From Silene noctiflora (taxonomy: Eukaryota > Streptophyta > Magnoliopsida > Caryophyllales > Caryophyllaceae), in assembly GCA_009801015.1 (NCBI GenBank), contig VHZZ01004033.1, forward strand, positions 40,316 to 67,505: 27,190 bases of DNA. Reading direction: 5' to 3'. The translations under genes were made by a program, and so were the position numbers. The notes beneath the pieces were generated by a model that was not told the origin of the DNA, searched no databases, and saw only the letters and a program-made list of their open reading frames with translations. Positions 1 through 9,367 of the stretch are shown here, piece after piece; within the stretch, counting starts at the first letter, position 1, and every line of letters begins with the position of its first letter.

Positions 1-521
1 ATTAATGAACATGGGTTTACACTCGGAATGAATGAGCGGGAATTTAGTGGGTATGGCTGCGGTCCGCTACTGGCAGGGCTACACACTTAGTGTGTAATCA
101 GATGTATGGAGATGTGACGAGGTTGGTGGTTGGAGTGTTGTGCCTTTTGTGTCATGTTTTATGTATGCAGTAACGACCCCGTTTTATGTTTTAAAAACTA
201 CGGTGATCCATTCGGGGATGGTGAGCAGTTGTTGAGCAGGTATGAGCCGGTGCGCGAGGGATAGCTGGGTCGAGTCACCACATGATGTTTAGAGGAGTCT
301 TCCGCTGTGACATGAGTTTTGTTAGCTTTAGTTGCTAGACCTTTTGAAACGGTTGTAATTCTTTTAGACAGTAGCTATGACTTATAACAGTTTAACTTAT
401 TTAATAAAGTATGTTTCTTGATTGTCTATTTGATATGTATTGCACTGGGTAACAGTGATGGTAGCACTTCCATGCCTAGGGTGGCCTTGGTAAGGCACCT
501 TGGCGTATGGGGGGTGTTACA
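1..521 (+). mobile_element. Ty3/gypsy-like LTR end (3' part)
   Basis: Noncoding sequence that ends in GGGGGGTGTTACA at 509-521, the usual 3' terminus of many plant gypsy LTRs. A possible partner start lies at 169-180 (AGTAACGACCCC), which resembles a mutated TGTAACGACCCC. An AATAAA signal sits in TTTAATAAAGTATG near 400-413, as expected for the R region of an LTR. Immediately after position 521 the sequence becomes copia reverse transcriptase, so this is a nested or recombined insertion. The 5' limit is uncertain: the LTR may start at about 169 or outside the window. Family assignment rests on the terminal motif only. Confidence 0.55.
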
Positions 522-1690
522 AAAACCCCCTGGGTTCACTGACCCTCAACGTCCATCCCATGTGTGTCGCCTTTAGAAATTTCTCTATGGTCTTAAACAG
601 GCCCCAAGGGCCTGGTACACTGAACTTCGTTCCTATCTACTGGACACGGGTTTTCATAATTCAGTCTCTGACACCTCGTTGTTTATTCTTAACGACACTC
701 ATGACTTATTTGTCCTTGTCTATGTAGATGATATCATTGTTACAGGTGCTTGTTCGTCTTGAGTTGACTCCTTCATTCAGGCCCTTGCTAATCGGTTCTC
801 ACTGAAGGACCTCGGCCCCCTTGCCTATTTCCTTGGAGTTGAAGTTCATCCGTATGCACAAGGGTTGTTTCTCACCCAATCCAAGTACACTGCTGACCTT
901 CTTGCTTGAGCAAACATGGTTGCTGCCAAACCATGTTCTACCCCTATGGATTCCTCAACCAGATTAAGTCTTCGAGATGGTCCTCTGTTTAATAACCCAA
1001 CTGAATTCCGCGCACTTCTTGGCAGTCTGCAGTATTTGTCACTCACTCGACCTGACATCAACTTTGCCGTTAGCAAACTCTCCCAATTCATGCATCAGCC
1101 GGCTGTCAATCACTGGGCTGCCCTGAAGCGACTTCTTCGTTATCTAGCTGGGACTCCTTCACATGGTCTCGTCATTCGTCGTGACACTCCCTTGAGCCTC
1201 CACGCCTACTCATATTCTGACTGGGGAGGTAATCCCGATGATTTTACTTCAACAGGTGCATATATAGTCTACCTTGGTCACACTCCCATCTCATGGAGCT
1301 CCAAGAAGCATCGCACTATGTCCCGCTCCTTTACTGAGGCCGAGTATCGCTCCATTGCTAATGCCATGGCTGAATTGGCTGGGTAATCTCCTTATGGAGC
1401 TGCATATTGTTCTTCCCTCGCCTCCTGCTGTCTACTGTGATAATCTAGGTGCAACTAATCTCAGTGTCAATCCCGTGTTCCACTCCAGAATGAAACATGT
1501 TGCCCTTGACTATCATTTTATTCAAGAGCGAGTCCAATCCGGCGTTATGCGCGTGGTACCTATTGCCAATGATGATCAACTAGCTGACGCGCTCACCAAA
1601 GCCTTACCCAGACCGCGCTTTGATATGCTTATGTCCAAGCTCGGTCTTTCGTCCCGGTCGTCCGTCTTGCGGGGAGATATTAGAGAATAA
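522..1690 (+). pseudogene. Ty1/copia pol remnant: reverse transcriptase and RNase H
   Basis: Translation from 528 gives copia reverse transcriptase: PPGF, then KFLYGLKQAPRAWY, then the catalytic YVDD at 721-732, then SLKDLGPLAYFLGVEV. RNase H follows, with a TAEAEYRS-like site (FTEAEYRS), VYCDN, HSRMKHVALDYHF and the terminal LRGDI. This enzyme pair copies element RNA into DNA. The copy is dead. In-frame stops lie at 574 (TAG), 760 (TGA) and 907 (TGA). A frameshift near 1375-1390 moves the frame by one: the first frame ends at 1384 after MAELAG, and the RNase H tail continues in the next frame (NLLMELHIV onward) to the stop at 1688. Gag, protease, integrase and the first part of RT are missing because the coding starts abruptly at the gypsy LTR junction. 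Confidence 0.93.
1671..1677 (+). other. Polypurine tract of the copia element
   Basis: GGGGAGA directly before the LTR start. This is the usual position of the plus-strand priming tract. As in many plant copia elements, it overlaps the codons for the terminal RGDI. Confidence 0.6.
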
Positions 1691-1905
1691 TTGATCTCAC
1701 AATTATTCTACCAAATCATTGTTGATATGCTGTTAATATTCAGTCAAATATTGTAACATTTTCCTCCTTATTCTTAGCCTAGCATTAGGAAACTATATTC
1801 CATATTATTAGGATATTAAGATCATGTACTCTCTATATAATTGATGTACCATACTCCTTGTATGTAAACATACAATTGAATAAATAAATCTTATCAATCT
1901 TTACA
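1678..1905 (+). mobile_element. 3' LTR of the copia element
   Basis: A roughly 228-bp noncoding, AT-rich block immediately after the polypurine tract. It starts TATTAGAG, probably a mutated TGTTAGAG, and ends ATCAATCTTTACA with the canonical CA. It contains TCTCTATATAAT as a possible promoter element and AATAAATAAA close to the end as a polyadenylation signal. The 5' LTR is not in the window, so no LTR-LTR comparison can be made. Confidence 0.65.
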
Positions 1906-2270
1906 AAAATGAGTGAAAATTGATAGTATTGTCAAGGTAGTATTTCCTCATTTTGCTCCGATGATTTGGATTTATTCATTGTACCTTCTTAACCATTAGG
2001 CTAAAACATCTGCGCTTGCGTTCTGTCGTATTATATTGGTTATACATCCCCTCTTTATCTCGTATTGCTTAACCATCAAACATGATGAAATATGTACCCG
2101 GTACTAAAGTCAATCTTATGGCAGGAAAGTAGCCTGATCTTGTAGCATGTTTCTTCAGTCCTCATGATATTTCAGGGTGTCTGTTAAACTGTGACTAATT
2201 CAGGACTCATATTGAACAACAGGCTTTGCTGAAGATAGTGCTCGGTACTCAAAGTCTCAAACTATCCAAT
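1906..2270. other. Intergenic, nothing recognised
   Basis: AT-rich spacer between the copia LTR and the tandem duplication. No long open frame, RNA gene or terminal inverted repeat was seen. Confidence 0.5.
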
Positions 2271-2346
2271 AAGGCAGATATATTATGGACGATGAGTCAC
2301 AGGTTCAAAAGGCAGATATATTATGGACGATGAGTCACAGGTTCAA
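2271..2346 (+). repeat. Perfect 38-bp tandem duplication
   Basis: The unit starting AAGGCAGATATATTATGG occupies 2271-2308 and is repeated without change at 2309-2346. The second copy runs into GGTTCAAATTCC (2340-2351), which resembles a pol III B box. About 45 bp further on comes TTTGATAAAAAAAG, like a SINE tail. The identical copies imply a recent duplication. Confidence 0.9.
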
Positions 2347-2577
2347 ATTCCCCACCCCCCTTATGGCTTTATATTGTACGGTCATTGGGGTTCATTTGAT
2401 AAAAAAAGAGATGCAATTTGAGATGAGAATAATCTTGGTATTGGCAGATTAAGAACAGATTAATGTACATACAGCAAAATCAAAACTCCAATTTGACCTG
2501 AAAATTAAATGTATTCTATTGTTTCTAAATACCCTATATTATCATCAAACTCACAGAAAACAAGTCAAACATCAGCA

Positions 2578-5275
2578 TTACATTCCTTTACTTGACCTTA
2601 CATTTCCTGGGTTCATGAGAAACAGGTCAACTCCACCATCTTGGCTAGTAATCCTCCTCAATTTCTCATCAATACCAGCATAGTCCAAGTTCGGTAAAAT
2701 CCCCGAAACCATTAAACTTCCATTCTTGGCTACGTTATGATTTCCGACTTCCATGTCGAAATTTCTCCTGAATCCCATGTACCCATCATGGTAAGTACTT
2801 GGGGTTTCAGGTAGAATTACATCTTCGACGAGTACTAGTTCTCTGAAATTGACTGCTGAAGGTGGTCTTTTTGTGCAGAAGATTTGTTTCAGATTGTTGA
2901 TTAGTCCTAAATTGTGTGGGTTTCTGTCCTTGTCGTACCGGTACCGGAAGTTCTCATAAGTTGTCTGCCTTGGAAAATACAGTATGTCAGAAATGTAATT
3001 AAAGGGTACATGATTCAGCAACTATATCCAACCTTGAGGAATGCTAAGGAAAATGGAGTTTCAAGGAATCTTAAATGACAGTTTTACTGTACGACATGAC
3101 TCGAGGAATATCGACTAAGCTATTTTATACTTCCTTCATTCATTTCATTTCCATACGTTTGTTCAATATATGTGAGCAGCATAAATTATTTTAATCAAAC
3201 GTATGGAAATGAAATGAATAGAGGGAGAGTATCAATTAAGGCGTGATACTCCCAACTTGAACTAAAACCCGTCAACATCAAAACAGTCATTGTGGCTCTA
3301 TTTATACCTAAATGACACAGAACACTATCAATTGAGCACTAAGATTATTACCTGGTTACTTGACATGAGATAGAAGTGGAAGACGGTAAGTCCACCAACA
3401 AACCAGACAATCACAAAGCAATAACAAACTAGCATTACGGACACAATATCGTCGGACATTGAATCCATGAACGGACCCTCTTTCCGGAGAAGGTTAACCA
3501 AGGAGAATGTAAAGACGTATATGCACAGAAATGTTGATGAAGATATGAAAAGAATGAAGAATCGGTAGTTCCGCTGCAAAAACATTGAAAATTTCCGGTT
3601 AAAAATGGGAATAACAAGAAAACTGAAGCACAAAGTCTTGTATAAAACTGTCGTACAATAACTCATCATGTAATTAAGGAAGGCAGAGTCATGAGAAGAT
3701 TAACTTACAAGGCCTATGCACTGACCCACCCAAGGGCAATGGTGATCAAATCTCTGGACACAGTTGTTGCAGATAGAGCAATGTGACGCACGGGGAGGTC
3801 GATACAGTCTACAAGTATCACAAAACTTGACTTTGATAGTGTAACCATTCATCACCACATCTTTGGTTCTTGGAATCCTTATATTAGGAGCCTTTCCTGC
3901 AACCCATTCCATGGATTGAGTAGGCGTGTCTAGTTCATCTTCTTCGGGTGGCCCAAAGTTCCGAGGGATTATTCCTGGATCGCGGACAGAGGTCATGAAG
4001 AGGAACAACATATCCTACATTGTTGACAGGATGCATAATAAGACAATCATAACAACATCTATTATTCAATGCTTCATACGCTGTCTGAGTACATTAATTA
4101 GAGCACTTAAAGGCACAAGTTAGAAAAACCAGACGTGAGAACACCATCGTTGTACACAGGATCGTGTGAGAATAACACCAGACGATCATAATCCAGGTTG
4201 AACAACATCGAACAACAAAAATAACTTACCAAGAAAGTGAGAATAACACCAGACGTGAGAACACCATAGCTGTACACAGGATCGTGTTCTTCGATCCTAA
4301 CGAACATCCTTATGCAAAATGTAATAGCAGGACACCCTATCAAAAAAGAAGACAAGTACAGTGATCCTGCATCAGGACCAAGTACCAATCTTCCACCACA
4401 TAGAAATCTCTGTCATCCAACAAAACGAACTTCATTAGTCCTTTTCCTTTCATAAGCCATGTTTATGTCGAAAAAACATAATTTCAATGCCGGGGTTTTC
4501 AAATGTATACTCCCTCCGTCTTTGAATGACTATCCTTTTTAGCTTTGCGCGAATGTTAAGACAGCCTTGAAGGAGCTCAGGTGCGTTTGTATTTATAGAG
4601 AAGAGTTGATTTGTGGCAGCCAGACGAGGGAAGTAGTACAAGTACAATCATTCCAGATTTCCAGCACAAGGGAAGCAGTATGGATGCGTTACAAACCCTA
4701 GTTGTTCTCTCATTGACGGTTTCAAACAATGACTCGTGTCAGATGAATTTTCAATCATTTTTGTATCAGAACCTTACTAACAAACTAACAGTTGATCAAT
4801 TTAGCTCTAAAAAAATCAAACCCATCTAGCTGGGTGCTATTATGACATTATCACATTGCCAGTAGAAAAGAACACGACGACAACACTACCAAAAACGCGT
4901 GAATTCATGTACATAACAAAGACAGTAACACTACCCAAAACACGTGAATTCATCTACATAACAAAGACAGCAACACCCTTATTGTGTACAATAGAAATGA
5001 ACAAATAATGATCATAATTTAGACACGAACACGAAATGATATTTCATTGAAACGAGCGAAGCAAAATATATACATGAATATAATCCATAACAAGGATAAT
5101 TGAAGATAAATGTCGCATAAAAGAGGAACATACGTACATTGTTGCCAGGCCAAACCCTATAGAGCCTCTCTGGTTTAGCAGAGCGTACCGAAACGTGAGA
5201 GGCACAACCCCACGTCGAAACTCCATCAGGAGGCATGCTATTGCGCATACTAAGCATCCTTTTCTCGTCGGACAT
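2578..5275 (-). CDS. DHHC-type protein S-acyltransferase, 5 exons, 410 aa
   Basis: Membrane enzyme that attaches palmitate to cysteines of target proteins. Exons on the minus strand are 5275-5138, 4409-4230, 4014-3709, 3573-3352 and 2964-2578; all junctions are phase 0 with GT/AG ends. The product has two N-terminal membrane segments (about residues 60-80 and 92-115), then a DPG motif at 118-120. The cysteine-rich domain ([20 protein letters not shown]) follows, with catalytic DHHC at 196-199. Two more membrane segments lie in exon 4, and TTYE (TTxE motif) at 283-286 is followed by NFRYRYD. The cytosolic tail is about 120 aa. Length and layout match the plant PAT subfamily of about 400-430 aa whose TTxE motif reads [11 protein letters not shown]. 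The start ATG at 5275 gives the short cytosolic N terminus usual for the group. Introns 1, 2 and 4 carry a tandem repeat, a partial exon copy and a MITE respectively. I do not assign a member number. Confidence 0.93.
3130..3229. mobile_element. Short Stowaway-type MITE in DHHC gene intron 4
   Basis: Terminal inverted repeats of about 32 bp (3130-3161 and 3196-3229) share CATTTCATTTCCATACGTTTG and its complement. They enclose about 34 bp of AT-rich DNA. TA flanks both ends (3128-3129 and 3230-3231), the Stowaway/Tc1-Mariner target duplication. The whole element folds into a long hairpin in the pre-mRNA. The ends CTTCCTTC and GAGGGAGAG are degenerate versions of the CTCCCTCC terminus. Confidence 0.85.
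4129..4184 (-). repeat. Partial copy of exon 2 inside intron 2 of the DHHC gene
   Basis: Positions 4129-4167 match 4249-4287 in exon 2 with two mismatches in 39 bp. Positions 4168-4184 match 4239-4255, also from the end of exon 2. The copy therefore holds two shuffled pieces of the exon 3' end placed about 45 bp beyond its donor site. Read on the minus strand it still encodes [13 protein letters not shown], compared with [13 protein letters not shown] in the exon. No clear splice sites flank it, so it looks like filler or slippage DNA rather than an alternative exon. Confidence 0.88.
4882..4970. repeat. Two-copy 45-bp tandem repeat in DHHC intron 1
   Basis: Units at 4882-4925 and 4927-4970 share AACACTACC, then CGTGAATTCAT, then ACATAACAAAGACAG. 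There are a few substitutions, including GCGCG-type to ACACG-type changes. Both lie in the first intron of the S-acyltransferase gene. Confidence 0.88.
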
Positions 5276-6097
5276 TGCTAATAATAATTATCTTTCAACC
5301 ATCACCATAGGCATGTAATATGAACTTTCATGGAAATATGTAACAACCGTATGTTTCTGTTCTAGGGATTCATGAAAGACACTCTATAATAACAAAACAA
5401 CGGGCGATGATCTTGGAAGATTGGCGTTAATTTTCCAACAAATAGCAGGGGAGAAATGCGAGACTAATAATTATTGGTTAATGACCAGCCTCCCCTGCTA
5501 ATTAAAAAAACTTTGAAATGATTGTGTATGAATAATGTTGTGATTTTCTCTCTTATCCTGATTACACGAACAACAAATCTTGTAAATTTTCGAAGAATTA
5601 TTATCGCCTGGTCATGTGATGAATGATGATCACCTTGGGTCAAAAGTTTCCTCAAATTTAGGAGGATTATGATTTCCTTGTAATACGAGTACTCAAACAT
5701 GTCATATTGCCAACTATTTTGGGCAAGTACATGTCCGCTCATTTTATATGGAGATTGGAAAACATGGAAATCCAACATTGGCTAAAACATGCACAGAAAA
5801 AACTGGTGAGAAACGGTCTCGTATGTAAAGAAATATACGTAGTATCCTTAGCCGGTATAAATGTTTAATAATGTATAATTATCTTATTCATCTCACAACT
5901 TAAAGCCAATGCATGTATCAACTAGCAAATACTCCATAGGTTTATGTAAGATAGGATAGTAAAGACGCATTCAAACAAAACCGTTCTGTTAAATTCACAC
6001 ATGGGCTAAGCCGTGCCCACGAGGAGGAGAGAGTCTAGTTCATAAGTAAGTCCAAACTCCAATGAGGTTCCATCGTGGAGTAAATCCTTATATAGAA
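5276..6097. other. Upstream region of the DHHC gene
   Basis: This is the start of the spacer between two divergent genes (ATGs at 5275 minus and 6746 plus). It contains an 11-bp perfect inverted repeat, TAGCAGGGGAG at 5443-5453 and CTCCCCTGCTA at 5490-5500, with a 36-nt loop. It lies about 170 bp upstream of the DHHC start codon. No coding sequence was recognised. A promoter is expected here, but I could not place a convincing TATA box or transcription start. Confidence 0.5.
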
Positions 6098-6180
6098 CTC
6101 CCTCCGTCCCTATGAGATGTTTACACTTACTTTATATTTTTCACAAAATAAAAGAAGTGTAAACATTTCAACAAAGGGAG
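6098..6180. mobile_element. Stowaway MITE between the divergent genes
   Basis: The left end is CTCCCTCCGTCCC, the classic Stowaway terminus, followed by TATGAGATGTTTACACTT. The right arm carries AAGTGTAAACATTTCA and ends AAAGGGAG, followed by TA at 6181-6182. The left TA is now AA. At about 83 bp it is a small element able to form a hairpin. Confidence 0.82.
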
Positions 6181-6182
6181 TA

Positions 6183-6745
6183 GATAATTAATCTTTTCTT
6201 TCTTCAATGTGACACATTTATTTGGGTTGTTTGAGTTTAATTCCTCACACGTTCCTTACTCTGTTACTCTCTTCCAATGCGGTTCTACAATTGTGTAAAA
6301 CGGGTACGACCATTAAAAAGTCCTAATACTAGTGAAAATGTAAATGTAAAAACTTGCAAGCCTGACCCGAACAATATGTTCAGAAGTTTCAAAACTCGAA
6401 TATGATCCAATCCAATCCAAAGTAACCCGACTTGAAATAACAAGATAGCATCCAAAAAGACAAATATAAATAAAATCCTTTAATATTAAGACCGAGATAC
6501 ACCCAAACAACTTAATAAACCCGAGTTAAAAATGACCTAATCCAGATTCAACCCAAACCCTATCCGAATAACCCGTCTGTGACCTCTTACTCTCTTAGAC
6601 ATGTATGATGTATCTAACCATTTGGGTTAGTATGTGACTATGTGGGTGAGTTCATAAGAACTAAAGAACATCCCTTTTGAAAAAAGCTTATCCAGAAGAA
6701 CACACCTCTAGGATTGTCTGTGTAGAGGTTGAGAATCAGAGGAAA
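6183..6745 (+). promoter_or_regulatory. Putative upstream and 5' leader region of PSRP5
   Basis: Sequence before the PSRP5 start codon. AAACCCTA at 6555-6562 matches the core of the telo-box found upstream of many plant ribosomal-protein genes. The surrounding 6360-6590 is scattered with ACCCG and CCGAA words, so the motif may simply belong to a degenerate repeat. No TATA box was convincingly placed. The region is assigned by position, not by function. Confidence 0.35.
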
Positions 6746-8378
6746 ATGGCGCTCCTTTCTTCATTCCTTACTCTCTCACCAACCCTTCCTTCAACTTCAA
6801 CCTCCATCCCTTCCTCTTTCCGTATGTTTCTCTCTTTCACCTTTTTCATGCCTTCTTCTTTCTGCTCTATCATTCTTGTTACTCAATTTCACATGTTTTC
6901 TTCTAACTTCATGCATTGCTCAAATACCCATTTTATGTATTTACCATTGCGTAGTTCAAGCTTCGTTGCGGCATTTTGTCGAGCAGTTGCTGTGCATTTA
7001 TGGGTTTAGTTTTTTTTAGTTCAATTTCACTTTCTGTTTTATGTGGTTTTTGTTTCTTAACTTCACTTTTCTAGGGTTGGGGAGTCTTTTTGGTGGGTAA
7101 TTACGGTTAATTTTTCATGGATTTTTACTCCATTCTTCATTTTATGTTCACTGATCAGCGGGTAAAATTGGTTACTAAAAGATCCCGTTTTACGATAAAA
7201 TTTGTGTAAACCTGCCTTACAATAAGTACTTGTGCAACTTATTATGATAATCTTACCCAAAAGTTTCCAAATTTCATCTCTTTATTATTAGAATTGTTAT
7301 CGTTATTCTAATTTTCTATCTCGGCGGTGTAAAAGAAGGAATTTGATTAGTTCCGAGGAGTTTAAAACATTGTACTGCTTCATATTGCTTTGGTTCCCCT
7401 TTGTCACTGTGTGTTTAAGATTTCGTGTTATGCTGTGCCTGCGGGCATTGATTTTATCCTATGCTACCTTATTTGGATTCGGATATGCGTGCCGGACATA
7501 GGTACATATCTAAGTCTCAGAGACTTGGAGCTGCTAGATTCAAATTTTGAGAAATGGAAACTATGTTCTTAAATGAGGATGTCGGTTTCAGACACATCAT
7601 CATAACATAATTTTGATTAAATAAGTGTGAAATGTTGAGAGTTTGTAGAATGGAGAGATATTTGACACACAAGGGTTAAAATCACAATATATGCCTTTTC
7701 ATGTACCTGTCTCGTCTTCTGCTTTGTCATGCAAGTTTCGCTTTGTATATGTTAGGAGAAGTGTGAGATTGGTTGGTCTGATATGGATTAGATGGTTCGT
7801 ATCCTTCACTGTCCTGTTAGGTACGGGTATGGCCCCAAGAGTGACGGGTCAAACTAACATTTGGTTTATCCACATTAGTGTTTTCCTGGTAGACAGATCA
7901 TTTTACTATTTTTTTGAAATGCTGTATAGTCATGGACATATTCGGACTCTTTGATCATTATGTTCAATGAGTATAACATTGTTGTTCAAGTGCAATCTCA
8001 CCATTTTGAGTTGGATTCTCAGCAATCAGATCGCAGAGCCTTACTCTTGGGTTTCCCTCAACATTTGAACAAAGCTTTCATATCCATGCACCACTAGTAG
8101 TTCATAAGACCCGAGGTGCTGTCATTGCTAAGGTATCAGCTGATCCCGATGAGCCAGCCACAGCAAGTGGAGATGGTGACTCAACGGACAAGGAAGAGAT
8201 AATCGGGATCCAGAATATGCCATTGGAGTCAAAGTTGCAGTTGAAGCTTGAACAGAAGATGAAGATGAAAATCGATAAGAAGATCAGGCTTCGTAGGAAG
8301 CGTCTTATTCGAAAAAGAATGATGAGGAAGAAAGGTAGATGGCCACCTTCAAAAATGAAGAAGCTCAAGAATGTATGA
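6746..8378 (+). CDS. PSRP5: Plastid 50S ribosomal protein PSRP5 (cL37), 2 exons, 143 aa
   Basis: Plastid-specific component of the large chloroplast ribosomal subunit, made in the cytosol and imported. Exon 1 is 6746-6821 and exon 2 is 8023-8378. The 1201-bp intron splits a proline codon (C/CA), with GTATG at the donor and TTCTCAG at the acceptor. The first 60 or so residues are rich in Ser, Thr and Leu and nearly free of acidic residues (MALLSSFLTLSPTLPSTSTS), as expected of a chloroplast transit peptide. An acidic stretch follows (SGDGDSTDKEE). The C terminus is extremely basic and diagnostic: KIRLRKRLIRKR, then RKKGRWPPSKMKKLKNV. From memory, known PSRP5 precursors are about 142-148 aa, so the gene looks complete. 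The upstream ATG at 6677 belongs to another frame that runs through the donor and was rejected. No defect was seen. Confidence 0.94.
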
Positions 8379-8906
8379 AATGTAGTTGACGATTCAAAAC
8401 TGTGGGTATAATTTGTTGTTCGACCAGGTCTTTTGTTCTCCTCTTCTTAAGCGGCTGTTTGACTTGCGGATTTGGAGTTAATTATATATGTGCTAGAAGA
8501 ATGTGTCTTGTAGATGCAAAACCTGGATTATGTTGATAGAGATGCATATTTTGTTTATTGAAACATGAAATATATTGCTAATGCTTGATGGCTGTGCCCA
8601 TTGACCTTATCTTTCACCTTAAATTTTGAGGTGTGATGGGCTAGCTTGAGACGAATTGTGTTGTCACAGAGTTTATGGAGGTTAATCGGGTCACGGGTGG
8701 AGTGTGTTGATTAACAACAGAATGCCGCAAGACGGGTGATTGGGTGAATGATGCTTATTTGTAGAGCATGGGCATTGTTCTTCTATGTTCCACCTCATTT
8801 CCACCCTTTGTCTATCAAGGACTACAGCTCTACACCCATCACCCATGCTACTACGCTAGATTACTTGTCTCCAATCCTCCACCCCGGAGAATGGTTCAAT
8901 GTTGGA
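8379..8906. other. PSRP5 3' flank
   Basis: Contains the presumed 3' UTR (T-rich to about 8590) and then spacer. No further gene or strong repeat was recognised. Short open frames at 8748-8995 lack codon structure or known motifs. Confidence 0.5.
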
Positions 8907-9010
8907 TTTTTTTTTTTTTTGTTACAAATGAGCACACGTACTATGTCGCGGGTGAGACTCGAACCTCCAATTTCATCTCTTACCACTTGAGCTAACTCTT
9001 GTTCTCTGCG
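8907..9010 (-). mobile_element. tRNA-derived SINE, short copy
   Basis: On the minus strand the order is a tRNA-like head, an A box TAGCTCAAGTGG (8994-8983), a B box GGTTCGAGTCTC (8965-8954), then a body containing CACCCGCGACATAG and a tail of 14 A (8920-8907). Box order and spacing fit pol III promoters of tRNA-derived SINEs. It shares its head and the TCTCACCC and GCTCATTT body words with the copy at 18168-18290, but is shorter between the boxes. A functional tRNA gene is excluded because no cloverleaf closes and there is a long A tail. Confidence 0.82.
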
Positions 9011-9367
9011 TTTTTTTAATATGCAAATGCATTTATCATTATTCGCATCCAGGACTTTTAGAAAGAGCTCCAAAATAAAACTTAGTTTTGGTGAAACAAA
9101 ACTCATATTAGACATTATGGCGCACATTGACCGCATTTCCTACTAATCTACTATGCACCTTATTTAATGACAACAATAGTAGCTATGTTATATCATACAA
9201 CGATCTTACATAATGTCAATTGATAATTTTTACTCAAATTTGTCCTACAGTCATTGGGTAGACTAGCAAAATAAAAATAAATCAAAGAAACCATCATATT
9301 GAACTCAAATAGACATTTCTTATATTAAATGAAGTTATCTCTTTACTATAAAAGTTAAACGTAATTT
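9011..9367. other. AT-rich spacer
   Basis: No open frame, RNA gene or inverted repeat of note was recognised between the SINE and the TIR element. Confidence 0.45.

Noticed and set aside
1274-1690. Independent 138-aa gene
   Set aside because: From about residue 35 it is the frameshifted RNase H tail of the copia pol. The earlier residues are the wrong frame of the same gene.
3328-3669. Separate small membrane protein of 113 aa
   Set aside because: The C-terminal two thirds are exon 4 of the DHHC gene. The upstream part and the last residues are intron read-through.
4510-4545. Stowaway MITE in DHHC intron 1
   Set aside because: TACTCCCTCCGT at 4508-4519 is a typical left end, but no matching right end follows within several hundred bases. 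At most it is a truncated remnant.
6677-7019. Single-exon 96-110 aa proteins overlapping the PSRP5 start
   Set aside because: These frames read through the exon 1 donor into the intron. The two-exon model gives a complete PSRP5 protein.
8907-9010. Functional tRNA gene on the minus strand
   Set aside because: A and B boxes are good, but no acceptor stem or complete cloverleaf can be formed, and a poly-A tail follows. It fits a SINE instead.
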